A stretch of 58,090 nt of DNA from Bog-159 sp049511415 (GTDB taxonomy: Bacteria; Acidobacteriota; Terriglobia; Bryobacterales; Bryobacteraceae): NCBI GenBank assembly GCA_049511415.1, contig JBEKYC010000048.1, positions 1-58,090 of the forward strand. Direction: 5' to 3'. Under the pieces are notes generated by a model. The model did no database searches, was not told the DNA's origin, and worked only from the letters and a program-made list of their open reading frames with translations. This document shows positions 1-10,000 of this stretch, piece after piece. The position numbers and the translations under genes are program-made. The first letter of the stretch is position 1. The number at the start of each line of letters is the position of its first letter.

Positions 1-561
1 AGCGGCTCCGCTACAGGAACAGCATACGTCTACGTTTCCAGCGCCGGCACGCTCATGGTGGGCCATAACTTAACCATTACGTGCTCGTCGGGCTGCACCC
101 AGCAAACAGGCATTACAGCCTTTCCAATCAACGTGGTGCCGATCTATACATGGACGGCGACGAGCGGTACGTGGGATACCACCGGGGGGCGCGACCAACG
201 CGCGTTCCTGAGCGCCAAGACGCTGGCGGGAGGGCAGGGAATCATTATAACTGAAGCCCCCGGGCAGAGCACTCTGGCGGTGGATAACAGCGTCATACCG
301 ACCTACTTGATGAATACCGCAACCCTCAGTTTTCCCAGTATTGCGAATGCGACCTGCGCCATCGACCAGACCATCACGGTTACTGGCGCCAACCCTGAGG
401 ACGCCGTTGCGCCAGGCTGGCCGACTTTGCCGACCGGTGTGTTCGGTATCATGCTGGTCAGCGCTACGAACACCGTCACAGTTCGGCTCTGTAACCTGTC
501 GGGGTTGGCTGTCACCCCGCCCAACTCAACTTATCGAGCGACTATCGTGAGGAATTATTAG
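1..561 (+). CDS. Secreted/surface protein, C-terminal part (5' end outside window)
   Basis: The frame is open from base 1, so the ATG at 55 is probably internal and the true start lies upstream. The visible 186 residues are rich in Thr, Ser, Ala, Gly and Val with scattered Cys, as in extracellular beta-sandwich proteins of Acidobacteria. I recognise no catalytic motif. The stop is followed after 2 bases by the next start, and a third surface-type gene follows, so the three look co-transcribed. Function unknown; a carbohydrate-binding or adhesin role is only a guess from composition and neighbours. Confidence 0.6.
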   Translation, partial: SGSATGTAYVYVSSAGTLMVGHNLTITCSSGCTQQTGITAFPINVVPIYTWTATSGTWDTTGGRDQRAFLSAKTLAGGQGIIITEAPGQSTLAVDNSVIPTYLMNTATLSFPSIANATCAIDQTITVTGANPEDAVAPGWPTLPTGVFGIMLVSATNTVTVRLCNLSGLAVTPPNSTYRATIVRNY

Positions 562-563
562 AT

Positions 564-3116
564 ATGAATATATCAGCCAAGATCCTGGTCCTTTGCTGCG
601 TTCTGTTTGCAATCGAGCCAGTGCTGCCCGCGCAGACAGTGGTCAACGGAGGACGCACGCAGATTGGCCCGTGGGATGCGTCGGGCGCAGCGTACACCTT
701 ACCTGCCAAGCGCGGGACTACAGGCCAGTTGCCGGCCACCTGTACAATAGGCGCGGAATACTTTGCCACGGACGCTACGCCCGGACAAAACAAATACCTG
801 TGCACAGCAACAAATACCTGGACCCAGCAGCAAGGAGGAAGCGGGAGTAGCACCTTCCTCCAGACTGGCACCGGCGCGGTAGTCCGGACCGTCACCTCCA
901 AGTTGCAGGATGTGGTGCATGTGAAGGACTTCGGCGCGATGGGTGATGGGGTAACCGATGACTCCGCGGCATTTTCGGCAGCGTTGGCTTCCGGTGCGGG
1001 AGAGGTTCGGGCCGACAGCGGCACTTACGTGATCAACAGCGTGATCACACTGGCCAAGGGTCAGAAGATCTACTTCGGCGTAGGGCAGCACACGGTCGGC
1101 GGAATCCGATTTTCGGACTCACTGACGGACCAGACCGGTACCGGCAAAATCGAATGCGCCGGCTCCGGACAGACCACCTTGATGCTTCGCAATGGCGCCA
1201 ACACCGACGTCATTTCGCAAACGAACTTTGGATCTCTAACCGGCAAGAACAGCCAGTTTGGTCTTTTCCGCGGAGAGATCCATTCATGCACGATCGATGG
1301 CAACAAGACAAATCAAACGGCCGCAAGTTATGGCGTCCGCCTTTATGGGCATGGCCTCGTGATGACGGATGTAAGCGTACGGAATGCATACTCCGACGGC
1401 ATCTATACGGAGTGGGGCGTGGATTCCACGTTTGCGACGCCGAACAACGACCTGGAAGGTTTCTTCACAGGCATTCGTTCAGCCTTTAACCAAGGCAACG
1501 GCTGGACCTTCCGCGGCCCTCACGATTCCGATTTTGTGGAGGTGGTGTTGTACCAGAACGGCGGCTGGGGAATGCAGGTGCAAACGTCGAGCACGTATAA
1601 CGGCAACGGCCACCTGGCGAACATCAATGCGTTCATGAATACTCTGGGCGGCCTATACAGCAACAGCTCGCTGGACGGCAGTCAAATCGCCGCGACCAGC
1701 GGTACCGGATGGGGAATGCTGATCGACTCCGGGGCGGGAAGCCACAACTTTTCGGCATCGGAATTCGCCGGACCGATTGGCCTGGAGGTTCGGGCTCCGA
1801 GCCAGATCATTCACGGCGACATCGTCAATACCACTACGGCGGGCTTGCGGCTTAATGGCGGTTCGGGGAACTTCACTTTGCAGATGTTCAATAACACCGG
1901 CTATCAAATCGATTTCGCGAGCGAGGTGGGCCCCAGCATCATCTTTGTCAATTCCGCCAATCCAACTCCTGGGACGATGTTCAACGGCACTCCCAGCCAG
2001 ACCGACTTCGTATTCTTCGATTTCGGCGGCAGCGCAGCCAACCGCTACATCGCGCTGCCCGTACAGACTGTGCACGTGGCTGGATGGTCGCCCCAGTTCC
2101 CGCAGAGCAATGCCGTGATGGCGGTGATCAATGACAACACTCAGACCGGCAACTTGTCGGCCAGCAATCTTACTTTGAGCAGTTCTGCCCAGATGGGAAG
2201 CACGACATTCGCCAGTTTGGCCGGCGCGGCGAACGGCGCCATTGTATATTGCTCGAATTGTACGCAGAGCACGACCTGCGCCGCGGGCGGCTCGGGCGCC
2301 ATGGCCATGTATATTGGCGGCGCATGGAACTGTGGGGGCAGTGCCAGCGGCGGAAGCTACACATTCCGCAACAATCTGAGCAATACGTCGGGTACGGTCG
2401 ATTTTACGCCTTTGGATTCTTCCGTCATGAATGCCGTCGAGGAGTTTTTGCCCTCTCGCGACTACAACGGCTTGATCGGAACGCTGGGGTGGGGTGTCAC
2501 GACGCTGGGCACGACCTGCAGTAATTACATGTCGCAGGGCGTGGCGAACCACCCCGGCATTTTCTATATGAGTAGTGGCACAAACTCCGGCGACGGCTGT
2601 TCGCTGACACTGTCCGACTCGGTAGACGGCGCGGTGTATCCGTTCACCAAGATGGGTTCCGGAGGCGCCTGGTCGTACTGGGAGATGCAAGCCATCGTCG
2701 AGACTGATCCAAACGGAGTGGCCGGCGCACGGTATCTTGCCGGCTTCAGCGACAATCAGGCGGCCTATCATCCGGCCAGCGGAAACGAAATCGCCGTGCG
2801 CTACGACGCGGCCGGCGGCGGATGCCCGTCGAATGAGAGCACCACGAACTGGATTTACGAGGTAATCGTCGCCGGGGCCAAGACATGCGTCAACAGCGGC
2901 GTGACCGTGGCTCCCAATACCTGGTATCACGTGCGTATTTATTCATCCACACAAGGAACCGTGCAATTTCAAATTAACGGCGCGAACTCGGGTAGCATTG
3001 CGACTGTGCCGACCGTCAATCTGGCGCCTCAGTTCATCAACATGTCGACCGGCGGCGGATCGGAAGCGATGTCGGTCGATTGGTGGGCCATGAAGATCCA
3101 GGGGCTGACACGATGA
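564..3116 (+). CDS. Secreted right-handed beta-helix (pectate-lyase-3-like) protein
   Basis: 850 residues. Residues 1-23 form a signal peptide ending at LPAQ. At about residues 115-165 is a segment with the pattern KDFGAMGDGVTDDSAAF, the hallmark of the pectate_lyase_3/tailspike beta-helix fold, followed by repeats rich in Asn, Gly and hydrophobic residues to about 520. The last 230 residues resemble a concanavalin-A/LamG-like jelly roll. TGAGGA at 548-553 is a plausible ribosome site. It probably binds or cleaves an extracellular polysaccharide, but no lyase active-site residues could be assigned, so the substrate is unknown. It overlaps the next gene by ATGA (stop 3114-3116). Confidence 0.7.
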   Translation: MNISAKILVLCCVLFAIEPVLPAQTVVNGGRTQIGPWDASGAAYTLPAKRGTTGQLPATCTIGAEYFATDATPGQNKYLCTATNTWTQQQGGSGSSTFLQTGTGAVVRTVTSKLQDVVHVKDFGAMGDGVTDDSAAFSAALASGAGEVRADSGTYVINSVITLAKGQKIYFGVGQHTVGGIRFSDSLTDQTGTGKIECAGSGQTTLMLRNGANTDVISQTNFGSLTGKNSQFGLFRGEIHSCTIDGNKTNQTAASYGVRLYGHGLVMTDVSVRNAYSDGIYTEWGVDSTFATPNNDLEGFFTGIRSAFNQGNGWTFRGPHDSDFVEVVLYQNGGWGMQVQTSSTYNGNGHLANINAFMNTLGGLYSNSSLDGSQIAATSGTGWGMLIDSGAGSHNFSASEFAGPIGLEVRAPSQIIHGDIVNTTTAGLRLNGGSGNFTLQMFNNTGYQIDFASEVGPSIIFVNSANPTPGTMFNGTPSQTDFVFFDFGGSAANRYIALPVQTVHVAGWSPQFPQSNAVMAVINDNTQTGNLSASNLTLSSSAQMGSTTFASLAGAANGAIVYCSNCTQSTTCAAGGSGAMAMYIGGAWNCGGSASGGSYTFRNNLSNTSGTVDFTPLDSSVMNAVEEFLPSRDYNGLIGTLGWGVTTLGTTCSNYMSQGVANHPGIFYMSSGTNSGDGCSLTLSDSVDGAVYPFTKMGSGGAWSYWEMQAIVETDPNGVAGARYLAGFSDNQAAYHPASGNEIAVRYDAAGGGCPSNESTTNWIYEVIVAGAKTCVNSGVTVAPNTWYHVRIYSSTQGTVQFQINGANSGSIATVPTVNLAPQFINMSTGGGSEAMSVDWWAMKIQGLTR

Positions 3117-6100
3117 AGACCTTCCGCGTGCTTGGCGCGACATCTACGCAGGCCCTGATCGCCTACAGCGCGCCGGATGGCAATGCATGTACGATTCAAG
3201 TCAGTCAAAGCTCCAGCCTGACACCTCCGGCTTTGGATGTGGATCCCGGCACCTTTGCAAATTCGAATCTGGACCTGAGCCGCGCAAGCACGGTGACAAG
3301 CGGCAACTCCCGCACGATCGTGATCGGACAGCGCACGGCGCAATACGCGACGGCCGGAGCGTACGCAGGCGTTCGCCATTTCTCCCGCGCGCTGCAAGCC
3401 TACACGCCGTATTTCGGCCAAATCACATGTCCATCAACTGGCGATACCCTCACTTTTACGTTCACGACCGCTAACATTCCCCTCGGCATCAGCTATAGCG
3501 ATCCGTGGCTGTCGGATGCCGCGCATCCGGGCGACCAACCTTGGCCAGAATCCGTAGGCGGTCTCACGCCCGAAGCGTTCATTGATCCGCTGACCGGAGT
3601 GCTCTTGCAGCGCCTCGGTCTGCGCGGGAACAACTATGGATACTGGGGTTCGATGTCCTTCGGCTCGGCTTACAATCAAGGACAAAATCCGTGTGACACG
3701 GCCGGCCCTTGGACCTCGCCGTGTAACGTAACCGCCGGTTCCGGCAGTACTACAGTAGGCAACAGCACGGCGGCGCTGGTGCTGCGCCCGCCCCTGGTCG
3801 GGAACAATGCCTGGAACGCAGGGTACGGGTCATCGAGCTACGGCCAGCCGTGGACGTTGGATCAACTCAGCCTCACGTTAACCGGGTACGTGAATTCAGC
3901 CAACACCGCACTTCGCGTTTTGAATGCATGCATCTCTCTGAACGGCGGCGCCTCCTGCGCCGGCGCCACGCAGCAGCTGACGTTGGGTCCGTCGAGCGGC
4001 CAGCAGACCCTGAATCCCGTGAACACATCGCAGTTTGGCGTAGCTTCCTGGCTGCTCGACACAAACCCGAGATTCAACGTGCAAGAGTCGTCCCCGCATT
4101 CGGGCACAGGCACTGTGGCGGGCAACACCCTGACCTGGGTCTCGGGCAATAACTTCAGCCTGTATTGGGTTGCTGGTGGCAATGGCAAAATCCGTTTGTC
4201 ACCGAATAATGATGCTTGTACTACGCCGCCCGGTTCGACGACATCAAGCGAATACACCATTACATCCTTTATTGATGGTAATGATCTAACCGTCTCTGGC
4301 ACGCCACCAACCGGGAACGTATACTGGTGCGCCAATAACTTCGCCATCATGCTGTGGCGCAGTCAGGTGCCCACGGACGGCAGTGTGGTTACCCTAACTG
4401 CGGCGAATATGGCTGCCCTGGAGAGCACTTCTCCCTCATACCCCGACAACGGCGCCAGCACGGCCTGCTTCAATAAGCTCGTCAACGGCGGATTCTTTTG
4501 CTTGTACGGCGGCTTGTACTGGATCAATCCAGTCACAGGGGCGACCGCTTATTACGGTTACATGGAGGCGCCATCGAACGACCAGTACGGCAATAAGATA
4601 GCCAATCCGTGGAATACGATCGGCTTGATTCCTTCAGGGGAAGCCGCGGATATCGACCAGACTCAGAGCGTGTTTACATTCTATGCGGTGGGGTTCGACC
4701 CGTCAGGCGGCGGTCCGCTCGTGATCCAGGGTATTTTCAATCCTGCATCCGTCTCACAGCCCGGTACACCGTATGGGAACGGTTCACAGATACAGAACGC
4801 CTCTGTCACCAGCACGACGGCTTACTCCGTTACATATAGCAACGGTCTGACGTTCACCAACCTGACGCCACAGGTCAGCGCGGCCGAGAGCGTTGTGAAC
4901 CAGATGGTGAAATTCGACTCGACATTCAACGCGACTAAGTTCAGCACCGGCCCGAACGGTTGGAATTGCATACCGTATGGCATGTCGATCGGCATCTTTT
5001 ATTTCAGTTGTTATTCAATTGGAGAGGATAGCCCCGCCTGGGCATTTGCATTCTCGCCTGGAGATGGGAACCCGGCGCATGCAGGCTTAACGGGTGGACC
5101 GCAGATTATTGGCGCACTGAATACGTTTAATACGCCGAATGGTCCAGTGGGGGCCACACAGACGGCGTTGACCGGACGAAGCCTGCATGCCATCGCGGAG
5201 ACGGGTGAGACCGGCTGGGTCCAGGTCGAGGCCAACCCGTATCCGCCCATAAATACGTCAAATGCCAGCGTACCGGCCACGAGCCCGGACTGCTCAACCT
5301 ACGGTCTACCCAGTGGACACCAATGCATGCTGGTGAACATGAATAGCTACACGGCAGGTGGTGTCACCGGATATGAGCCGTATTTCTCTCCCCCGCAGTT
5401 TCAGTTCACGGGGGCGCCCGGCGAATTGCGTACTACGCAAATCGGAGACACCGCTTGCGTGGTGGCGAGTTCGGTCGGCAGTTGCAATAACTGGGTGGTC
5501 CAGCAGCAGGAACTGATGACCTTAGTCATCAAGAACTACGGTGGCGTTAATGGAGCCTGGGTGTTCCAACGGAACAGCTACGGCGCGGAAATGACAATCA
5601 GCAGCGGGCCGATCATGTTCTGGTGGCAGAGTATCCAGTCCGCCATCCCGCCAGGTTCGAGCACGGAGAACACTTTTGAGACCGTTTACTGGAATCCAAC
5701 AGCTGGTTGTGGCGGCGCACCGGACCCGCACGGCAACTGTCTGATTCAGGACACCAATAACACAAACGGTCACGGGGAGTGGCGTGACGGCGGCGAGGCT
5801 GTGGCGACCAACGTGCCGGAATGGTCTGAGCCAATTTGGGGCTGGCCAACTGATTATCAGACTACCGCCGGTTCGATCCCGGGTATTTTCAGCTTACCGC
5901 CTGCCAACGTCACCCCATTCCAAACGGCCGGCATGAATTACACTGCCACGAACCCGCCGTTTGCCTTTGTTTACGGACACCCTTGGGGCTTCGATGCGGG
6001 ATGCCATCCAAATGCGGCTGGCGCGCTGGCCGTGCCCAACGAATCAATTCGCGCCTTTGACAACACCCCGGTGCAAGGCGGCGGATACGACCCGACGTTC

Positions 6101-7033
6101 ACTGCCGTAACAGGGCAGCTTTGGCAAGCCACTCCCAGCCTGGTGACTGATCCCGACGACATGTTTGGTTCCGGAACCGTTGTTGGGATCAATCGTAAGT
6201 TAATGGCACAAGGCGATAGTTGCGGATCGCATCCATTGATAGACATTAGCGGCCCTGGTTCCAGTATCTCGACGGGCGCGTCCGGATCATACACCGCCTG
6301 TTTTGCCCGTGCCAACGGAGAATGTTACCCGGGCAGCACGGTGGGCCAAGTTTACGTAAACTGCCCGGGAGTGATCTGGAATTATTGCTCCGGAAGTGGA
6401 ATCCACGGCGGCACACCGCTGGGAGTCGGAAATGACATCTGCGTGGGGAACATATCGAACACCGCGAATGCCGTGCGACAGTTCACCCTGGATCACACCG
6501 ACTATGCCGGCGCCTTCACTCGAACGCTGGTGACGGCCACATCACGTGTACGACTGGTCTTCGGCTTCGAAAACAACCGGATGCTGCCGGATAATTCCTG
6601 GCTGCTGCTCCGTACCGACTTTCTGAACTATCAGCGCAGCGACATGTGGATGGCTAAGATGCCGCCGTACCCGGCGCCGGACTCGGTGTCGCGCGGGACG
6701 TTTGTACCTGTCACCGTGACGGTGCAACCGCCGGCTAGCCTGGCGGTCAACAACGCGGTCGTGGAGTTTGGTTACCAGGAATACGGGGCGCCGCAACTCA
6801 TCAACTGCACCACTCGCCGCGACGCTTGTCTCGCCACAGCGAGCAGTGTGCCACCAGGAAATGAGCCTTACTATTTCGCTTCCGAGAACCCCAGCGGCAT
6901 GCCCTGCGCATTAGGCTGCTCGATAGCCGTCCCGGCTATTTCTCAGCGCGTTCTGTTTTATAAGATCCAATATCGGAATGCCAGCAATGCCGTGATTTCA
7001 AGCGGGCCGCTCACTGCGATTGTCGTGCAATAG
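3113..7033 (+). CDS. Very large surface protein of unknown function
   Basis: An in-frame ATG exists at 3080, but the ATG at 3113 overlaps the stop of the upstream gene as ATGA, so I chose 3113 (1306 residues, translational coupling). There is no clear signal peptide at this start. Residues 1-120 and the last 110 look like fibronectin-III-type beta domains (the C-terminal one ends in VLFYKIQYRNASNAVIS). The middle is rich in Gly, Asn, Thr, Trp and Cys and may be a propeller or other beta fold. Cys pairs suggest an extracytoplasmic location. It ends 12 bp from the convergent synthase gene. Not assigned to any family. Confidence 0.6.
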   Translation: MKTFRVLGATSTQALIAYSAPDGNACTIQVSQSSSLTPPALDVDPGTFANSNLDLSRASTVTSGNSRTIVIGQRTAQYATAGAYAGVRHFSRALQAYTPYFGQITCPSTGDTLTFTFTTANIPLGISYSDPWLSDAAHPGDQPWPESVGGLTPEAFIDPLTGVLLQRLGLRGNNYGYWGSMSFGSAYNQGQNPCDTAGPWTSPCNVTAGSGSTTVGNSTAALVLRPPLVGNNAWNAGYGSSSYGQPWTLDQLSLTLTGYVNSANTALRVLNACISLNGGASCAGATQQLTLGPSSGQQTLNPVNTSQFGVASWLLDTNPRFNVQESSPHSGTGTVAGNTLTWVSGNNFSLYWVAGGNGKIRLSPNNDACTTPPGSTTSSEYTITSFIDGNDLTVSGTPPTGNVYWCANNFAIMLWRSQVPTDGSVVTLTAANMAALESTSPSYPDNGASTACFNKLVNGGFFCLYGGLYWINPVTGATAYYGYMEAPSNDQYGNKIANPWNTIGLIPSGEAADIDQTQSVFTFYAVGFDPSGGGPLVIQGIFNPASVSQPGTPYGNGSQIQNASVTSTTAYSVTYSNGLTFTNLTPQVSAAESVVNQMVKFDSTFNATKFSTGPNGWNCIPYGMSIGIFYFSCYSIGEDSPAWAFAFSPGDGNPAHAGLTGGPQIIGALNTFNTPNGPVGATQTALTGRSLHAIAETGETGWVQVEANPYPPINTSNASVPATSPDCSTYGLPSGHQCMLVNMNSYTAGGVTGYEPYFSPPQFQFTGAPGELRTTQIGDTACVVASSVGSCNNWVVQQQELMTLVIKNYGGVNGAWVFQRNSYGAEMTISSGPIMFWWQSIQSAIPPGSSTENTFETVYWNPTAGCGGAPDPHGNCLIQDTNNTNGHGEWRDGGEAVATNVPEWSEPIWGWPTDYQTTAGSIPGIFSLPPANVTPFQTAGMNYTATNPPFAFVYGHPWGFDAGCHPNAAGALAVPNESIRAFDNTPVQGGGYDPTFTAVTGQLWQATPSLVTDPDDMFGSGTVVGINRKLMAQGDSCGSHPLIDISGPGSSISTGASGSYTACFARANGECYPGSTVGQVYVNCPGVIWNYCSGSGIHGGTPLGVGNDICVGNISNTANAVRQFTLDHTDYAGAFTRTLVTATSRVRLVFGFENNRMLPDNSWLLLRTDFLNYQRSDMWMAKMPPYPAPDSVSRGTFVPVTVTVQPPASLAVNNAVVEFGYQEYGAPQLINCTTRRDACLATASSVPPGNEPYYFASENPSGMPCALGCSIAVPAISQRVLFYKIQYRNASNAVISSGPLTAIVVQ

Positions 7034-7045
7034 GCCAGCCTATCT

Positions 7046-10000
7046 TCAAGCGGCGCGCGCAGTGAGGTTGATGCCTGCCAGCTCCGCAGCATTCAAAGCA
7101 GCTACCGCGGCTGCAACTCCTGAATTGGCCATTGCTAGAACTGGACTAACACCCAGGCGCTGCTTCCAGCCTCCGTGGACGGAAGTGCCATCGGGGCCGA
7201 TCTCGACATCTGCGGCGCACAGTTGTTCACCGAAGCGCTCCTGGATCAGCATGCGCACCGCATCTTTGGCCGCACAGCGTGCCAGCAACCAATCGTAGCG
7301 CTGCTTGGGCGAGACTTGCATCGCATCCCACACGGCCCGTTCGCGGCGGCTCAGCACCAGGTACGCGAGCGTCTTTAGCCACACGCAGTGTGAGGATTCC
7401 AGAAACTCCTGCGGCAGATCTTCCACGCGGCAGCAGGCTACCCCGCGTTTTCCCGCGACCGGCTCCTTCCACGGCGTTGAAATATACGCAGCGCGCGGAT
7501 CGATGCGTAATCGCAGGAAGCGCGGCGGCTGCGGAAAGCGCCGCGTCTCCCAATTGTCCAACCGATAAAAAACCCTGCCGGCCCGATCCAGAACTTCGAT
7601 GTCGGAATGAATCACGGCATCGCTTTCAAAGCGGCGCACTACGCGGCATTCGAGCTGCGTGCCGGAAGGCGGCGCCGGCGCATAGCAATGGAACGCCCCG
7701 ACGCGATACGGAAACAGGTCCGTGCCCTTCTCGATGGCTTCCCAAAACCAATAGGCGACCACCTGGCCGGCCGCGTCCAGCAGCACCGGATCGAACAGGA
7801 ATGCCGGCCGCGGATTGCCGGTAAACAACTCCGTATGCGGCAACGCTTCGAGCGTGGCGCTGCAGCCGTTGCGCCCGGCACGTTCGACACTCTTGGTGCC
7901 CTGCATCATGAACCCGTGGAACATGCCGGTGCGATAGAGCTGCTCGGGAACCCAGGCGGAGCGCTTCTCATTCTCGAGCCCGAACGGCCGTGCCCGCCCG
8001 GCATCCGGATAACGATCGGCGAACACAGCGACAGCTTCCGCCAAAATTGGACGGAGCGTGTTCGCGGCGCCGGCTTCGCGCAACGCGACGTGAATTTCAC
8101 CCGGCGTGGTCTGCTTGGCAGTCGCCTCGATCGTGTACTCCGGCTTCTCCAGTGTGATCCAGCGCGAGGCGCGTATGTCGCGCATCCCCACCAGCAGCTT
8201 GCCGGGCGCAAGCAGAGCGCCGCCTTCGGCTAGCATCTCCATGGTGACCGTGAGCGGAACCAACGTCAAGCCGAGCAGCGCCGGATCTTCCATGGAAACG
8301 TCGCGGCCCAGGGCGTGGTGATGGAAAATAATTTCGCGGTCGGCCGAGAAGCGATGCAACGCGATGGCGCGGACACCAGGTATGTTTTCGACGACTTCAT
8401 GAAAGAACGGGCGTTGTGGCTGCGGGGCGGCCACCGTCTTGCCCTGGCGGGCAGCTAGATAAGCGGCCATCACTTGCTGCTGGGAACGGACTAACTGCTC
8501 CATGGTCGCCATATGCTCTTGCATGATGGCGGAGCGCGGGTCCGCTGGGATCGCCTCCGGCTTCACCTCGGCGGTTCGGGGCTGGGGCCTGGCACTGGCT
8601 GGTTTTGTTTCGGGCTTAGCGAGCTCGAAACCTGCCGGCAGGCGTGCGGGTTGTAGACCGGTTCCCAGCGCCAGGAAGCGCTTCGCTTTGACCTTCTCGT
8701 TTACCGGCCTGGGTGTCCGGCGCGCGTAGAGATGTTGCAGCTTCGGATTGATGCCGTGCGCGACTAATTGTCCTAACATGTGGTGAAGCTGCACTAACCC
8801 CGATCGATGCTGCACGTTCGACGGAATAGCGGCGTGCGGCTTGGACCGCAGCACATCGTCGGTGAACCCGGTCAGATTGCTGCGTGGGCCGATTTCCAGA
8901 AATAGCCGCACGCCGTCGCGATGCATGCCTTCGATGGTTTCGCGGAAGCGCACCGTGCTGGACCATTGCACCGCCGCCAGCGAGCGGATCTCTTCGGCGT
9001 CCTTCGGATACGGTCCGGCGGTCACACACGAATAGAGCGCTGTCTGTGCCGGGCCGATGCGCAGCCTGTCAAAATGCTGCTTCAACGGCTTGCTGAATAC
9101 CTCGAACCACGGTGTGTGATACGCGCGCGCAAATGGCAGCTTCTGACAGATCGCGCCCTTCGGCGTGAGCACCGTCATCAGCCGATCGATCACCGGCTCG
9201 GGTCCGCACAGGACCACCTGATGAACGCAGTTGTCGAGCGCGATGTATAACTGTCCGTTGCTGCCCGCAACCTGCTCCTCGAGGAATTTGTGATCCGCGC
9301 CGGCCACTGCAAGCAGCACCGCTTCCGGAATGTCGCTGGTGGCATTCAGCTTGTCGAAGACCTCGTAGACCCCCAGGATGTGCCGGATCAACTCGTCGTC
9401 GCTATTCACTTCGACCACGCGCGAGGCCAGCAGCGCGGAATGCTCGCCTGTCGAGTGGCCCACCATGGCGTCCGCGCGTATGCCTAGGTTCTCGATCAGC
9501 GCGTACATGGCCTGGTTGGCACAGAAGACCGTCTCCGCGCCGGAATCCATGTTGTAGAGGCGTTCCTGGCTGGGCGATCCGAAAGGCGGCGGGAAAATGA
9601 CGTCGCTGGGCAGGTAATTGCGCGCCGTGTTCTCGTAGGCGCGATCCATCAGGTCGAAGACCCGGCGCACCTCCGGGAAGTGTATGCAGAGATCGCCGAG
9701 CATGTTGCGGTACTGCGAGCCTTCGCCCGGAAACAGGAAGGCCAGCTTGCCATTCGACCCCAGGGGCTCCTTGAAATGGTAGATGCCTTCGACTTCCTTG
9801 ATATTGCGCGTCTTTTCGTCGCCCAGCCGTTTGATCGCGCGCTCCAACTTGGCCGCCAGATCCGTTTTCGAAAGGCCCACCACGGCCATGCGCACCGGGC
9901 CCATGGGACGGTTGCAGTTGAGCGTCCAGGCCAGATTCTTGAGCGACAGCGCGTCGCCGCCATCGTTCACCAATTGCAGAGCGCGCTGCGCGTCGGCCGC

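Noticed and set aside
1653..2930. 425-codon open frame on the minus strand
   Set aside because: Antisense to the beta-helix gene; no recognisable motif, Arg/Ala/Gly-rich shadow typical of GC-rich DNA.
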